Shown here piece after piece: positions 4,628-5,259 of a stretch of DNA of 5,259 bases. The translations under genes were made by a program, and so were the position numbers. Below the pieces are notes generated by a model that had not been told where the DNA came from, made no database searches, and was given only the letters and a program-made list of their open reading frames with translations. Source of the stretch: an uncultured Xanthobacteraceae bacterium (GTDB lineage Bacteria > Pseudomonadota > Alphaproteobacteria > Rhizobiales > Xanthobacteraceae). The DNA is taken from the NCBI GenBank assembly GCA_955652925.1, contig CATPCO010000725.1:1-5259 (forward strand). Direction: 5' to 3'. Each line of letters begins with the position of its first letter. Position 1 is the stretch's first letter.

Positions 4628-5259
4628 ATGGCAAAACGCGTGGCTTTGGTTACCGGCGCCACTGGGCAAGATGGCCCATACCTTGCCGAATTCTTGCTCA
4701 ACAAAGGATACGTCGTCCACGGTTTAAAGCGTCGATCGTCATCTTTCAATACCGGCCGCGTCGACCATCTTTATCAGGACCCACACGACACCGGGCTGCG
4801 CTTCGTTCTCCATTACGGCGACATGACTGATGCGACAAACCTCATACGCATCGTGCAAGACACGCAACCTGAAGAGATTTACAATCTTGCGGCCCAGAGC
4901 CATGTGCAGGTCTCGTTTGAAACACCGGAATATACTGCGAATGCTGATGGCCTTGGGACCTTACGGCTGCTTGAGGCTATTCGAATTCTCGGGATGGAAA
5001 AACGCGTAAGATTTTACCAGGCCTCGACATCAGAGTTGTACGGGACCGTTCAGGAAATTCCCCAGCGCGAGACCACGCCCTTCTATCCGCGCTCACCGTA
5101 TGCCGTGGCCAAACTCTATGCCTTTTGGATATGCGTCAATTACCGCGAGGCCTACGGCATGTACGCGTGCAACGGCATCTTGTTCAACCATGAGTCACCC
5201 TTGCGCGGCGAAACATTCGTCACCCGCAAGATCACCCGCGGTCTTTCCCGCATCAAAAT
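4628..5259 (+). CDS. gmd: GDP-mannose 4,6-dehydratase, 5' part (runs off the window)
   Basis: The first 210 codons of an NADP-dependent short-chain dehydrogenase/reductase that converts GDP-D-mannose to GDP-4-keto-6-deoxy-D-mannose. The protein opens MAKRVALVTGATGQDGPYLA with the Rossmann dinucleotide motif GATGQDG (10-16). KRRSSSFNTGRVDHLY (34-49) is typical of Gmd and helps select NADP. HYGDMTD (62-68) and NLAAQSHVQVSFE (86-98) follow. The catalytic residues are visible: T134 and E136 in STSELYG (133-139), and the Y158-x3-K162 pair in SPYAVAKLYAF. NHESPLRGETFVTRKI (187-202) is the substrate-binding segment. Family members are about 340-375 residues, so roughly 60 percent is present. All motifs are intact, suggesting a working enzyme. 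It sits divergent from manC, its likely supplier of GDP-mannose. In rhizobia the same family includes NoeL, used for Nod-factor fucosylation; general O-antigen or exopolysaccharide use is equally compatible. Confidence 0.96.
   Translation, partial: MAKRVALVTGATGQDGPYLAEFLLNKGYVVHGLKRRSSSFNTGRVDHLYQDPHDTGLRFVLHYGDMTDATNLIRIVQDTQPEEIYNLAAQSHVQVSFETPEYTANADGLGTLRLLEAIRILGMEKRVRFYQASTSELYGTVQEIPQRETTPFYPRSPYAVAKLYAFWICVNYREAYGMYACNGILFNHESPLRGETFVTRKITRGLSRIK

Noticed and set aside
4386..4727. 113-residue plus-strand frame crossing the gmd start
   Set aside because: It overlaps the first 100 bases of gmd out of frame, has no known motif, and gmd from 4628 matches its family from the first residues.

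Overview
The window looks like part of an alphaproteobacterial genome, most probably a rhizobium of the Bradyrhizobium type. This is an inference from GC-rich coding sequence, the style of the HigA-like antitoxin, a small two-helix membrane protein of a kind I associate with Bradyrhizobium, and the ManC variant. No rRNA or tRNA gene, CRISPR array or intact insertion sequence was seen.

Layout. Bases 1-220 hold no convincing gene but end in a repeat-rich promoter/operator candidate. Next comes a compact type II toxin-antitoxin pair, higB (221-505, +) and higA (515-859, +). Bases 860-1650 are a patchwork of broken genes: a short adenylation-domain (NRPS-like) fragment, an abutting scrap of an IS256-family transposase with an in-frame stop, and a 118-residue reading frame that resembles only the N-terminal part of a larger rhizobial protein. 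A small membrane protein lies on the minus strand at 1654-1932. Bases 1933-2889 are gene-poor; they contain one small ORF with a good ribosome binding site and a frameshifted remnant of a RidA/YjgF-like protein (minus strand, about 2673-2827).

The right half is intact sugar-nucleotide metabolism. manC (2890-4308, -) encodes a bifunctional mannose-1-phosphate guanylyltransferase / mannose-6-phosphate isomerase. Divergent from it across a 319-base spacer is gmd (4628 to beyond the window end, +), GDP-mannose 4,6-dehydratase. ManC makes mannose-6-phosphate and GDP-mannose; Gmd turns GDP-mannose into GDP-4-keto-6-deoxy-D-mannose, the precursor of GDP-L-fucose, GDP-D-rhamnose or GDP-perosamine. 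The phosphomannomutase linking the two ManC activities and the enzyme after Gmd are not in the window. The product probably feeds a surface polysaccharide or, in a symbiotic rhizobium, a fucosylated Nod factor.

Overall, the left half looks like an eroding accessory region (toxin-antitoxin pair plus gene and transposase debris) beside a functional GDP-deoxyhexose locus. I found no clear evidence of an undescribed system; the most useful observations are the debris mosaic, the higBA control region and the manC/gmd divergent spacer.
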